DNA of 64,000 bases, from assembly GCA_046726235.1 (NCBI GenBank), contig JBKPAD010000002.1, positions 62,001 through 126,000 on the forward strand, in the 5' to 3' direction. Positions 47,533 to 55,468 of the stretch are shown here, one piece after another. The notes beneath the pieces were generated by a model that ran no database searches, was not told where the DNA came from, and saw only the letters and a program-made list of their open reading frames with translations. Every line of letters begins with the position of its first letter. Within the stretch, counting starts at the first letter, position 1. Origin of the DNA: Nitricoxidireducens sp046726235. Lineage in GTDB: Bacteria > Pseudomonadota > Gammaproteobacteria > Burkholderiales > Rhodocyclaceae. The position numbers were made by a program, and so were the translations under genes.

Positions 47533-50343
47533 TTACGCCGCCGAACGCGCGCCGCGCAGGCGGCTTTCGGGCGCGCGGCGTTCGCGCGCGCGGACGAAGC
47601 TGGCGAAGTCTGCCGCCGGCAGCGGCCGGCTGATGAAGTAGCCCTGGATGACGTCGCAGCCGTTCTCGCGCAGGAAGGCGAGCTGCTCGGCCGTCTCCAC
47701 GCCCTCTGCGATCACGCGCAGCTTGAGGCTGTGCGCGAGGGCGATGACGGCGCGGGCGATGGCGACGTCGTCCTCGTCGGTGGGCAGCCCGTCGACGAAG
47801 GACTTGTCGAGCTTCAGCGCGTCGATGGGGAAGCGCTTGAGGTAGCTGAGCGATGAGTAGCCGGTGCCGAAGTCGTCGACGCTGATGTGGGCGACGCCGG
47901 CGGCGCGGATCTTCGTCAGCATGTCGGCGGCGTACTCGCGGTCCTGCATCAGCATGCTCTCGGTGACTTCGAGTTCGAGGTGCTCGGGCGGCAGCCCGGT
48001 CTCGGCGAGGATGCCGGCGATCGTCGCCGCGAGGTTGTTGCGCTGGAGCTGCCGGCCCGAGAGATTGACCGCGACGTTGAGCGGCGGCAGCGCCGCCTCG
48101 CGCCAGGCGAGCATCTGGCGGCAGACCTCCTTCATCACCCACAGGCCGACCTGCTCGATGAGCCCGGTCTCCTCCAGGATGGGAATGAACTCGCCGGGCG
48201 GCACGATGCCGCGCTCGGGATGCTGCCAGCGCAGCAGCGCTTCGGCACCGACCACGCGGTCGCTGTCGAGGTCGAGCTTGGGCTGGTACCAGACGACGAA
48301 CTCCTCGCGCTCGAGCGCGCGCCGCAGCCCGCTTTCCATTTGCAGGCGGCCGGCGGCGAGCGCGTTCATCTCGGGCGAGAAGAAGCGGTAGCCGTTGCCG
48401 CCCTCTTCCTTGGCGTGGTACATCGCCGTGTCGGCGTTCTTCAGCAGGTTCTCGGCGTTGCCGCTGTCGTTCGGATAGATGGTGATGCCGATGCTCGGCG
48501 TGACGAAGGCCTCGTGGCCGTCGAGGTGCACCGGCGGCGCCAGCGCCTCGACGATCTTGGCGGCGACGACGGCGGCGTCGCCGGGCTTGCCGATCTGCTC
48601 CAGCACCACGGTGAATTCGTCGCCGCCGAGGCGCGCCACCGTGTCCTCCTCGCGCACGCAGGCGCGCAGGCGCGCCGAAATCTCGCGCAGCAGCAGGTCG
48701 CCGGCGTCGTGGCCGAGCGTGTCGTTCACCATCTTGAAGCGGTCGAGGTCGATGAACATCAGCCCGGCGAGCTTCTTGTGGCGGTCGGCGTGGCTGAGCG
48801 CCTGGTTCAGTCGATCGCGGAAGAGGTCGCGATTCGGCAGCAGCGTCAGCGTGTCGTAGTGGGCCAGCAGGCGCAGCCGCGTTTCGGCGTGGCGGCGCTC
48901 GATGGCGATGCTCGTCAGGTGGGCGGCGACCCAGATCAGCTCGCGGTCGTGCGGGCTCTGGTCGGACGGCGCGCGGTAGTGGGCGACGATCAGCCCCTGC
49001 AGCTCGCCGGTGGAGGACATCACCGAGACCGCGAAGCAGGTGGCGATGTTGAGCGTCGCCGTGGCCTCGCGGTAGCCGGCCCAGGCGGGATTCACGCCGA
49101 CGTCCTCGATGACGCCGCTGAACTCGTCGGACAGGCCGTGCTGCTGCGGCTCCTTGCGCGCCTCGATGTCGGCGAAAACCGCCGTCACCGCCGAGCGCGA
49201 ACGCTCGACGATGCCGTCGAACAACGCCGCCGGCAGGCTCGGGCCGGTGGCGCAGACGGGCGCGCCGTCGCCTTCCTCGCGGAACAGGATGGCGCAGAAC
49301 ATGTGCCCGGACAGCACCTCGACGTGGCGCGCGAGCACGCCCAGCGCCGCCTTCAGCGGGCTGCCGCAGACGACCATCTCGAGCACTTCCTTCTCGGCCG
49401 TCAGCAGCGCCTCGGCACGCTTGCGCTCGCTGATGTCGCGGAAGCTCGAGACGCGGCCGACGACGACGCCGTCGATGTATTGCGGGCGCGAATTCCACTC
49501 GAACAGGCGGCCGTCGCGCAGGTCGAGCACCGCGCCGTGGTCGCGCTCGATGTGGCGCGTCAGGTCCTTCTGCGTGCTCAGGAATCCGGCCGGGTCGCGC
49601 AGTTGCGCGGCCAGCGCGGAGACGGTGCTGAGGTCGTCGCCTTCCGTGCAGCAGGCCTTCGGCAGGTTCCACATGTCGATGAAGCGCTGGTTCGACACCA
49701 CGGCGCGCCCATGCACGTCGGTGACGAAGATGCCGTCGCCGGTCGATTCCAGCGTCGCCGAGAAGATCGACAGCGACTTCGCCAGCCGTTCCTCGGTCGT
49801 CTTGCGCACGGCGAGTTCCTGCAGCGCGAAGCGGAAGGCCCGCATCGGCACGTCCTTGAGCGCCGCGAAGGCCGCCCAGCCGAGCAGCAGCCCGGGCGCG
49901 AAGAGGCCGAGCGCAAACAGCAGCACCGGCTGCAAAGGCCGGCTGAGCTCGACCTGCCAGGTGCCGCGCTCGTCGAGGTCGATGACCGACGAGCGCGTGA
50001 TCGACAGGAAGCTCGCGGGCGCCGGCTCCAGTTCCTGCAGGCGCCCGGCCCCGGCGATGCGCACGGCGGTGTCTTCGCCGAGCCAGTGCAGCGAGCCGGC
50101 CAGCTCCGGGTGGAGCCCCGGCGCCAGCGCCGCCGGCTGCGCCCTCACCTGCTGCGAGACGCTGGCGACGCTCGCCCGCAACGCCGTCTCGAGCCGGGTC
50201 GCCTCGGTGCGGTAGCCGATGGCGAAGAAGACGACCGGCATCAGCAGCGTGACGATGGCGCCGCCGATCACCGCCAGGCGTGCGATGACGCGCGGCAGTT
50301 CGGGAAGCGGTACAGGGGAGGCCGGTGGCGGTGCGAAAGTCAT
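47533..50343 (-). CDS. Membrane PAS-GAF-GGDEF-EAL c-di-GMP protein
   Basis: A 936-residue inner-membrane protein: helix 1 (about 20-45), a small periplasmic region of about 95 residues, helix 2 (about 140-160), a PAS domain (about 190-310, ATLESTGDGIFVTDVHGRAV), a GAF-like domain (about 325-490), GGDEF with an intact motif (from residue 573) and I-site REED, and EAL with intact EALLRW (701) and DDFGTGYSSLSYLKRFPI. Both c-di-GMP synthesis and breakdown are possible. The PAS segment has CC at KACCTEGDD, a possible redox or metal feature, though this is speculative. ATG 50341-50343 is the start. It is divergent from the haem kinase. Confidence 0.9.
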   Translation of the reverse strand: MTFAPPPASPVPLPELPRVIARLAVIGGAIVTLLMPVVFFAIGYRTEATRLETALRASVASVSQQVRAQPAALAPGLHPELAGSLHWLGEDTAVRIAGAGRLQELEPAPASFLSITRSSVIDLDERGTWQVELSRPLQPVLLFALGLFAPGLLLGWAAFAALKDVPMRAFRFALQELAVRKTTEERLAKSLSIFSATLESTGDGIFVTDVHGRAVVSNQRFIDMWNLPKACCTEGDDLSTVSALAAQLRDPAGFLSTQKDLTRHIERDHGAVLDLRDGRLFEWNSRPQYIDGVVVGRVSSFRDISERKRAEALLTAEKEVLEMVVCGSPLKAALGVLARHVEVLSGHMFCAILFREEGDGAPVCATGPSLPAALFDGIVERSRSAVTAVFADIEARKEPQQHGLSDEFSGVIEDVGVNPAWAGYREATATLNIATCFAVSVMSSTGELQGLIVAHYRAPSDQSPHDRELIWVAAHLTSIAIERRHAETRLRLLAHYDTLTLLPNRDLFRDRLNQALSHADRHKKLAGLMFIDLDRFKMVNDTLGHDAGDLLLREISARLRACVREEDTVARLGGDEFTVVLEQIGKPGDAAVVAAKIVEALAPPVHLDGHEAFVTPSIGITIYPNDSGNAENLLKNADTAMYHAKEEGGNGYRFFSPEMNALAAGRLQMESGLRRALEREEFVVWYQPKLDLDSDRVVGAEALLRWQHPERGIVPPGEFIPILEETGLIEQVGLWVMKEVCRQMLAWREAALPPLNVAVNLSGRQLQRNNLAATIAGILAETGLPPEHLELEVTESMLMQDREYAADMLTKIRAAGVAHISVDDFGTGYSSLSYLKRFPIDALKLDKSFVDGLPTDEDDVAIARAVIALAHSLKLRVIAEGVETAEQLAFLRENGCDVIQGYFISRPLPAADFASFVRARERRAPESRLRGARSAA

Positions 50344-50395
50344 GTGTGGGGCTCGGCAGGCTTTCGACGATCCTATATTGCAGTGCGGGATCGCC

Positions 50396-50440
50396 GAATA
50401 CCGGCTGCCCGCTAACCTGGCTACGGGGGTCCCGGTATTC
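50396..50440. promoter_or_regulatory. 9-bp inverted repeat GAATACCGG / CCGGTATTC
   Basis: Arms at 50396-50404 and 50432-50440 are perfect and 27 bp apart, centred in the 148-bp divergent spacer between the GGDEF-EAL gene and the haem kinase. The arm sequence matches the palindrome before the cytochrome operon (6010-6028). It is a candidate binding site for a shared regulator. Confidence 0.4.
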
Positions 50441-50491
50441 CTTGATCAATGTTGAGGATTCAATGCGCCAGCCGTTGTAGGATTGGCACCC

Positions 50492-52771
50492 ATGGTGACG
50501 GCGATATTTCTGCTGGTCTGCGGCTTCTCCTTCTTCGCGCTCGGCATTGCCGTCGCCATTCGCCTCGCCTCCCGCAACGACGATCTCGGCGAGCTTCCTG
50601 CCGCCCTGCCCTGGCTTGCCGGCTTCGCCTTCGTGCATGCCACCGTCGAGTGGATGCAATGCGTCAATGCAGTGCGCGCGGCGAACGTCGTTCCGTTCGA
50701 AGTGATTTCCGCCGCCCTGCTGGCGTCGACCCTGCTGCTGCTCGAGTTCGGCCGCCGGCTGGTGCTGGGCACCGGCGTGCGGACGCCCCTGCTCGGCCTG
50801 GGCATCCATCTCGTGCTGCTGGCCGTCGTCGGCGCCGCCACCCTGTTGCCGGGCGACGCGGTGGCCAACGCGACCGTCGCCGCACGCCTTCTGGTGCGCA
50901 CCACGGCCGCAACCCTCGCCGGCATCGGCTTCCTGCGTTTCGCCGGCACCGCGGCCGACAGCGACTGGACAGCGAAGGGCGCCTTCCGGCTGGCGGGATT
51001 CGCCTTCCTCGTCTACGCCCTGCTCAGCCTGGTGGTCCAGCCGCTGCCGTGGCTGCCCGCATCCTGGCCCCACGCCGAGGCATTCCAGGCCGTCACCGGC
51101 GTCCCGGCCGAGGCCCTGCGCGCCACCTGCGGCCTCGCCATCGCCCTGGCGATCGGCAGCACGCTGTTCCGCGACGCACGGCTGCAACAGAAGATTCTCC
51201 TGCTGACGACGGCGATCGTCGTCCTCATCATGGCGATCGACATCGCCGCCGGGCTACGGGCCATCCAGGGCAGCATCCGCGACGAGCTCACGCGCGACGC
51301 CAAGGACATCCGCGCCATGCTGATGGCCATGCGGCGCGTGTATCACAAGCAGTTCCTCGCCAGCGGACTGACCGTCGACGAGCGCACGGTCGGTTTCCTG
51401 CCGGCGCATTCGCTCTCGCGCATCTCGCGCGATTTCCCGAACTGGAGCAGCAGCGGGATGTCGTTCAACAACGTCTCCGACCAGCCGCGCAACCCCGCGA
51501 ACAAGGCCGACCGCTTCGAGCTCGCGGCGATGGCCTTCTTCCGCGCCAATCCGAAGGCCGAGGATCGGCTGGTCGACATCCGGGACGACGACGGCAAGAG
51601 CTACTACCACTACACGGCGCCGATCTGGATCGAACCCTATTGCCTCGAATGCCACGGCGTGCGCGAGAAGGCGCCGCTGTCGGTCGCCCGCAGCTATGAC
51701 AACGCCTGGGGCTACCAGGTCGGCGACCTGCGCGGCGTGATGAGCATCAAGCTGCCGACCAAGCCGCTCGAGGACCGCGAGTTCGGCGCCTGGCTGCACC
51801 AGATGGCGACGCGCCTCGCCGGTTATGGCCTGCTGGCGGCGCTGCTGGTGTTCTTCCTGAGCCGCGTCGTCACCGCGCGCCTGGCCCAGGTCGGCGCCGC
51901 CACCGCCAGGCTCGCCGCCGGCGACTATGCGGCGCGCAGCGACGTCCGCGGCGACGACGAGATCGGCGAGCTGTCGCGGTCGTTCAACCGCATGGGCGAG
52001 GAAATCGAGGCGCGCGACCGCGAGCTCCATGACAGCAAGGAAGGCCTCGAGCGGGTGGTCGCCGAGCGCACGGCCGAGGTGCGCGACCGCGCGCGGCGCC
52101 TCGAGGCCGCGAACGCCGACCTCGAAAGCTTCAGCTACTCGGTGTCGCACGATCTGCGCGCACCGCTGCGCGCGCTCGACGGCTACGCCCGCATCCTGCT
52201 CGAGGAGGAAGCGCAACTCAGTCCCGAGAGCCGCGAGATGCTCGATCGCATCACGGTCAACTCCGAGCGCATGGCCACGCTGATCGACGACATCCTGCAG
52301 TTCTCGCGCGTCGGCCGCACCGACATGAACTGGACGGAAACGGACATGGCCGCACTGGCGCGCGGCGTGGCCGAGGAACTGCGCGCCGACTACCCCGGCG
52401 CGACAGTGCGCATCGACGACCTGCCGGCGGCCATTGGCGACGCAGCGATGCTGCGCCAGCTATGGGTCAATCTGATCGGCAATGCGCTGAAGTTCTCGTC
52501 GCGCACCGAGCGCCCCGAGATCGTGATCGGCAGCGAAGTGGACGACGGCGCAACGGTTTTCTTCGTTCGCGACAACGGCGCCGGCTTCGAGATGGCCTAC
52601 GCTCAGAAGCTGTTCGGCGTCTTTCAGCGCCTGCACACGGAAAAGGAATTCCCCGGCACCGGCGCCGGCCTGGCCATCGTCAAGCGCATCGTCGAGCGCC
52701 ACGGCGGACGCATCTGGGCGGAATCGGAAGTCGGCAAAGGAGCGACCTTCCGCTTCACCCTCGCCGCCTAG
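50492..52771 (+). CDS. Sensor histidine kinase with c-type haem DUF3365 domain
   Basis: A 759-residue membrane kinase. The N-terminal part (about 1-235) has seven or eight hydrophobic helices. A DUF3365 (Tll0287-like) periplasmic domain follows (about 250-425), with one CxxCH haem c motif, CLECH at residues 384-388. Then come a helix (about 445-465), HAMP, a coil, HisKA with the phospho-acceptor His553 in SYSVSHDLRAPLRALDGYA, and HATPase_c (LIGNALKFSS, DNGAGFE, GTGAGLAIV). It lacks a receiver or DNA-binding domain. A covalently bound haem points to redox, oxygen or NO sensing. Start ATG 50492 was chosen over a TTG nine bases upstream. Confidence 0.88.
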   Translation: MVTAIFLLVCGFSFFALGIAVAIRLASRNDDLGELPAALPWLAGFAFVHATVEWMQCVNAVRAANVVPFEVISAALLASTLLLLEFGRRLVLGTGVRTPLLGLGIHLVLLAVVGAATLLPGDAVANATVAARLLVRTTAATLAGIGFLRFAGTAADSDWTAKGAFRLAGFAFLVYALLSLVVQPLPWLPASWPHAEAFQAVTGVPAEALRATCGLAIALAIGSTLFRDARLQQKILLLTTAIVVLIMAIDIAAGLRAIQGSIRDELTRDAKDIRAMLMAMRRVYHKQFLASGLTVDERTVGFLPAHSLSRISRDFPNWSSSGMSFNNVSDQPRNPANKADRFELAAMAFFRANPKAEDRLVDIRDDDGKSYYHYTAPIWIEPYCLECHGVREKAPLSVARSYDNAWGYQVGDLRGVMSIKLPTKPLEDREFGAWLHQMATRLAGYGLLAALLVFFLSRVVTARLAQVGAATARLAAGDYAARSDVRGDDEIGELSRSFNRMGEEIEARDRELHDSKEGLERVVAERTAEVRDRARRLEAANADLESFSYSVSHDLRAPLRALDGYARILLEEEAQLSPESREMLDRITVNSERMATLIDDILQFSRVGRTDMNWTETDMAALARGVAEELRADYPGATVRIDDLPAAIGDAAMLRQLWVNLIGNALKFSSRTERPEIVIGSEVDDGATVFFVRDNGAGFEMAYAQKLFGVFQRLHTEKEFPGTGAGLAIVKRIVERHGGRIWAESEVGKGATFRFTLAA

Positions 52772-52780
52772 CGAGGTCCC

Positions 52781-52794
52781 GTGCGCGGCCGCAC
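52781..52794. terminator. Short GC hairpin between convergent genes
   Basis: GTGCG-CGGC-CGCAC forms a 5-bp stem in the 42-bp gap between the haem kinase and the hemerythrin gene. It could act as a weak two-way terminator; no T-tract follows. Confidence 0.3.
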
Positions 52795-52813
52795 CGAGCG
52801 CCGCGCCTGCCAA

Positions 52814-53275
52814 TCAGCGCCCCTGCCCCGAGAGCGCGACGAACGGCACGTCGAAATCCAGGATGTGCCTGCCCAGCCAGCTCTGGACCACCGCCTGCAT
52901 CTCGATGGCGGACTGGAATACGTCGCGAAAACCGATGGACAGTGCGAGTTCGCGCAGGTCGCGGACGATCCTTTCGTGATCCTGGAGATGGACCTCCATG
53001 TGGGCGGCGGCTCCCGGGATGTCCGGCATCCCCCGCATGGCCTTTTCCTCGAAGGCGAAGTGGTCGACGGTGAAGCCGAGGACGTTGCCCATGACGATGA
53101 CCAGCGACGTCTCGCAGTACTGCCGCTGCCGGGAAGAGCACGACCGGCATTCGGTGGCGCGTCCGTCGAGCGGGCAGATGTAGGTCAGCTTCTTCAGCAG
53201 CGCGAGCAGGACTGCATGCTCGCGGTCGATTTCGGGGTGGCCGGTCTTGATGAGGGCGGGCTGGCTGGCGGACAT
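52814..53275 (-). CDS. Bacteriohemerythrin-like protein with Cys-rich insert
   Basis: A 153-residue four-helix di-iron protein. The oxygen-binding ligand pattern is complete: His20 (EIDREH), H72xxxE76 (HFAFEE), H92xxxH96 (HMEVH) and H137xxxxD142 (HILDFD). Unusual is an insert between helices 1 and 2 with four cysteines, Cys34, Cys43, Cys46 and Cys54 (CPLDGRATECRSC), which could bind a metal or form redox disulphides. Stand-alone hemerythrins carry or sense O2 or NO in the cytoplasm. It is divergent from a chemoreceptor gene, with an FNR-like box in between. Confidence 0.88.
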   Translation of the reverse strand: MSASQPALIKTGHPEIDREHAVLLALLKKLTYICPLDGRATECRSCSSRQRQYCETSLVIVMGNVLGFTVDHFAFEEKAMRGMPDIPGAAAHMEVHLQDHERIVRDLRELALSIGFRDVFQSAIEMQAVVQSWLGRHILDFDVPFVALSGQGR

Positions 53276-53314
53276 GGACGATCTGGGTTCGGTTGCGTAC
53301 TGATGTCGCCGGCA

Positions 53315-53374
53315 TCATACCGCCCCGCCGCGGCCGGTCACAGCCCGCCGGACGATGCAATTGACGCGGATCAA
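53315..53374 (-). promoter_or_regulatory. FNR/Anr-like box and -10 element upstream of the hemerythrin gene
   Basis: TTGAC-GCGG-ATCAA at 53361-53374 matches the FNR/Anr/Dnr consensus TTGAT-N4-ATCAA in 9 of 10 positions. On the minus strand a TATGAT -10-like hexamer lies at 53315-53320, which puts the box centre near -60 from the expected start, the usual class I FNR activator position. It may also serve the divergent chemoreceptor gene, whose ATG is 124 bp away. Confidence 0.55.
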
Positions 53375-53497
53375 GCGTTTCCGAAATAAGTATGTTGATT
53401 GCAAGCGGATGCCCACTTTAGCCTAACGGCTTCTCCCGCCGGCACGACGTTGGAATGCGGCGGGGCGTGTGCAACTGCTCAGTGGAGAACAAGAAGA

Positions 53498-55468
53498 ATG
53501 ACGCTCAAGGGAAAGCTGCTCTCGCTGGTTTCCGTTCCGCTGGTCTGCATGGCCGCTCTGTCCGTCAAGGTATCCCTCGACAAGTTCTTCCAGGCCGGCG
53601 AGACCAGCTCGCTGAAACGGCTCGTGGACGTGTCTTCCTCCATCGGCGCCGTCGTCCATGAACTCCAGCGCGAGCGCGGCATGACGGCGGGCTTCCTGGG
53701 CAGCAAGGGCGCGAACTTCGCCGACCAGTTGCCCAAGCAGCGCGAAGCGGTCGACAAGCGCAAGGCAGAACTCGACGCCCTGCTCGCGCGCATTGCCGGC
53801 TCGCCGGTGCATGCGAAGCTCTCGGCCGCGCTCGACGAAGTCGCCGGCCTCGCCGAGGTCCGCCGCCGGGCGACGACTCTTTCCATCCCCGCGCCGCAGG
53901 CGATCGACCGCTTCAACGCAGCCATCCGCAGCCTGCTCGCGATCGTCGGCGAAATGCCGACGCTTTCGTCCGACGCACGCATCGCGCAGATGGCCTCGGC
54001 CTACAGCGGCATTCTCCAGGCCAAGGAGGCAGCCGGCCAGGAACGCGCGCTGCTGTCGAACGCCTTCGGCGCCGACCGCTTTTCCCCCGAGCTGCTGCGG
54101 CGGTTCATCGCCGTATCGGCGACCCAGGACACCTGGATGCGGGCATTCAGCTTCTACGCCAGTCCGGCACAGGCCGAGTTCATGAAGCAGCAGATGAGCG
54201 CAAGCGCCGTGGCCGAGGTGCTGCGCATCCGCGAGGACGCCATGGAGCGCATGCTGGAGCCGAGCCTCGGGCTCGACGCCCGCGAATGGTTCGCCAAGGC
54301 GACGGAGCGCATCGACCTGATGAAGGCGGTGGAAGATCGGCTGGCGTTCGACCTCGGCGCGGCAGCCGACGCCCTCGTCACGCAGGCGCGCTGGATGATG
54401 CTCCTGTACGTCTCGCTGGCCGCGGCGGCCGTCGCCGCGACGCTCGGGATCGCCTTCAAGCTGATCCGCGGCATCCTCGGCCAGATCGGCGGTGAACCGG
54501 CGGACGCGGTGGAAGTGGCGCAGCGCATCGCCGCCGGCGACCTGACGAAGGACGTGAGCGTCGCCCCCGGCGACACCGGAAGCATGCTGGCGTCGATCCA
54601 CGGCATGCAGGTCACGCTGCGCGGCGTGCTGGCCTCGCTCCAGGACGAAGCGCGGCGCGTCGCCGCCACCGCCGAGCAGCTGGCGACCTCGTCCGACCAG
54701 GTCGCCCAGGGCTCGCAGGAACAGGCCGAAGCGGCAGCCTCGATGGCGGCCGCCATCGAGGAGATGACGGTGAGCATCAGTCACGTCTCGGCACGGGCGG
54801 AGGAAGCGACGAGCATCTCCAGCCACTCGGGCGAACTGGCCCGCCAGGGGGCCGAGGTGATCCACAGCGCGGCGCGCGAAATGCAGTCGATCGAGGCCTC
54901 GGTGAAGGGCTCGGCCGACATCATCGCCGCGCTCGAAGAGCAGTCGGCGCAGATCACGGCGATCGTGAACGTGATTCGCGAGATCGCCGACCAGACGAAC
55001 CTGCTGGCGCTCAACGCCGCCATCGAGGCGGCGCGGGCCGGCGAGCAGGGACGCGGCTTCGCCGTCGTCGCCGACGAAGTGCGCAAGCTGGCCGAACGCA
55101 CCGCCAGCTCGACGCAGGAAATCGCCTCCATGATCGAGCGGATCCAGGAAGGCACGGGCAGCGCCGTGGCGAGCATGGAGACGGGCGTCGCGCAGGCGTC
55201 CACGGGTGTCGGGCTGGCCACGCAGGCGGGCGCCGCGATCCGCGACATCAACGGCCAGTCGGACCGCGTCGTCGAAGTGGTGGGCGACATCTCCGCATCA
55301 CTGCGCGAGCAGACCACCGCCAGCGGCGACGTCGCCCGCGGCATCGAGCACATCGCGCAGATGACGGAAGAAAACAGTTCGGCCGTGCGCGAGACCGCTC
55401 AGGCGGCGCACGACCTCACCAGCATGGCCGCCTCACTCCAGGCGGTCGTGGACCGCTTCCGGGTCTAG
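53498..55468 (+). CDS. Methyl-accepting chemotaxis protein with NIT sensor domain
   Basis: A 656-residue chemoreceptor. Helix 1 is near residues 8-22. A NIT-type (nitrate/nitrite-sensing) all-helical periplasmic domain (about 35-285) has LVDVSSSIGAVVHELQRERG typical of NIT proteins. Helix 2 (about 300-325), HAMP, and the MCP signalling hairpin follow, with the conserved tip IADQTNLLALNAAIEAARAG and GFAVVADEVRKLAERT. It ends VVDRFRV without a CheB/CheR-tethering pentapeptide. Start ATG 53498 has GGAGAACAAGAAG upstream; the open frame to 53399 is not supported. The stop TAG shares CTAG with the purL stop. Whether it senses nitrate cannot be told from sequence alone. Confidence 0.88.
   Translation: MTLKGKLLSLVSVPLVCMAALSVKVSLDKFFQAGETSSLKRLVDVSSSIGAVVHELQRERGMTAGFLGSKGANFADQLPKQREAVDKRKAELDALLARIAGSPVHAKLSAALDEVAGLAEVRRRATTLSIPAPQAIDRFNAAIRSLLAIVGEMPTLSSDARIAQMASAYSGILQAKEAAGQERALLSNAFGADRFSPELLRRFIAVSATQDTWMRAFSFYASPAQAEFMKQQMSASAVAEVLRIREDAMERMLEPSLGLDAREWFAKATERIDLMKAVEDRLAFDLGAAADALVTQARWMMLLYVSLAAAAVAATLGIAFKLIRGILGQIGGEPADAVEVAQRIAAGDLTKDVSVAPGDTGSMLASIHGMQVTLRGVLASLQDEARRVAATAEQLATSSDQVAQGSQEQAEAAASMAAAIEEMTVSISHVSARAEEATSISSHSGELARQGAEVIHSAAREMQSIEASVKGSADIIAALEEQSAQITAIVNVIREIADQTNLLALNAAIEAARAGEQGRGFAVVADEVRKLAERTASSTQEIASMIERIQEGTGSAVASMETGVAQASTGVGLATQAGAAIRDINGQSDRVVEVVGDISASLREQTTASGDVARGIEHIAQMTEENSSAVRETAQAAHDLTSMAASLQAVVDRFRV

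Noticed and set aside
47507..51187. A long minus-strand frame overlapping the PAS-GAF-GGDEF-EAL and haem-kinase genes
   Set aside because: It crosses two real genes of opposite orientation and reads through their shared promoter region; composition is Arg/Ala-rich with no domains.
53384..53402. A sigma-70 -10 element for the chemoreceptor gene (AAATAA or TATGTT)
   Set aside because: AAATAA matches the consensus poorly, and TATGTT is 24 bp from the nearest -35-like hexamer; no pair is convincing.
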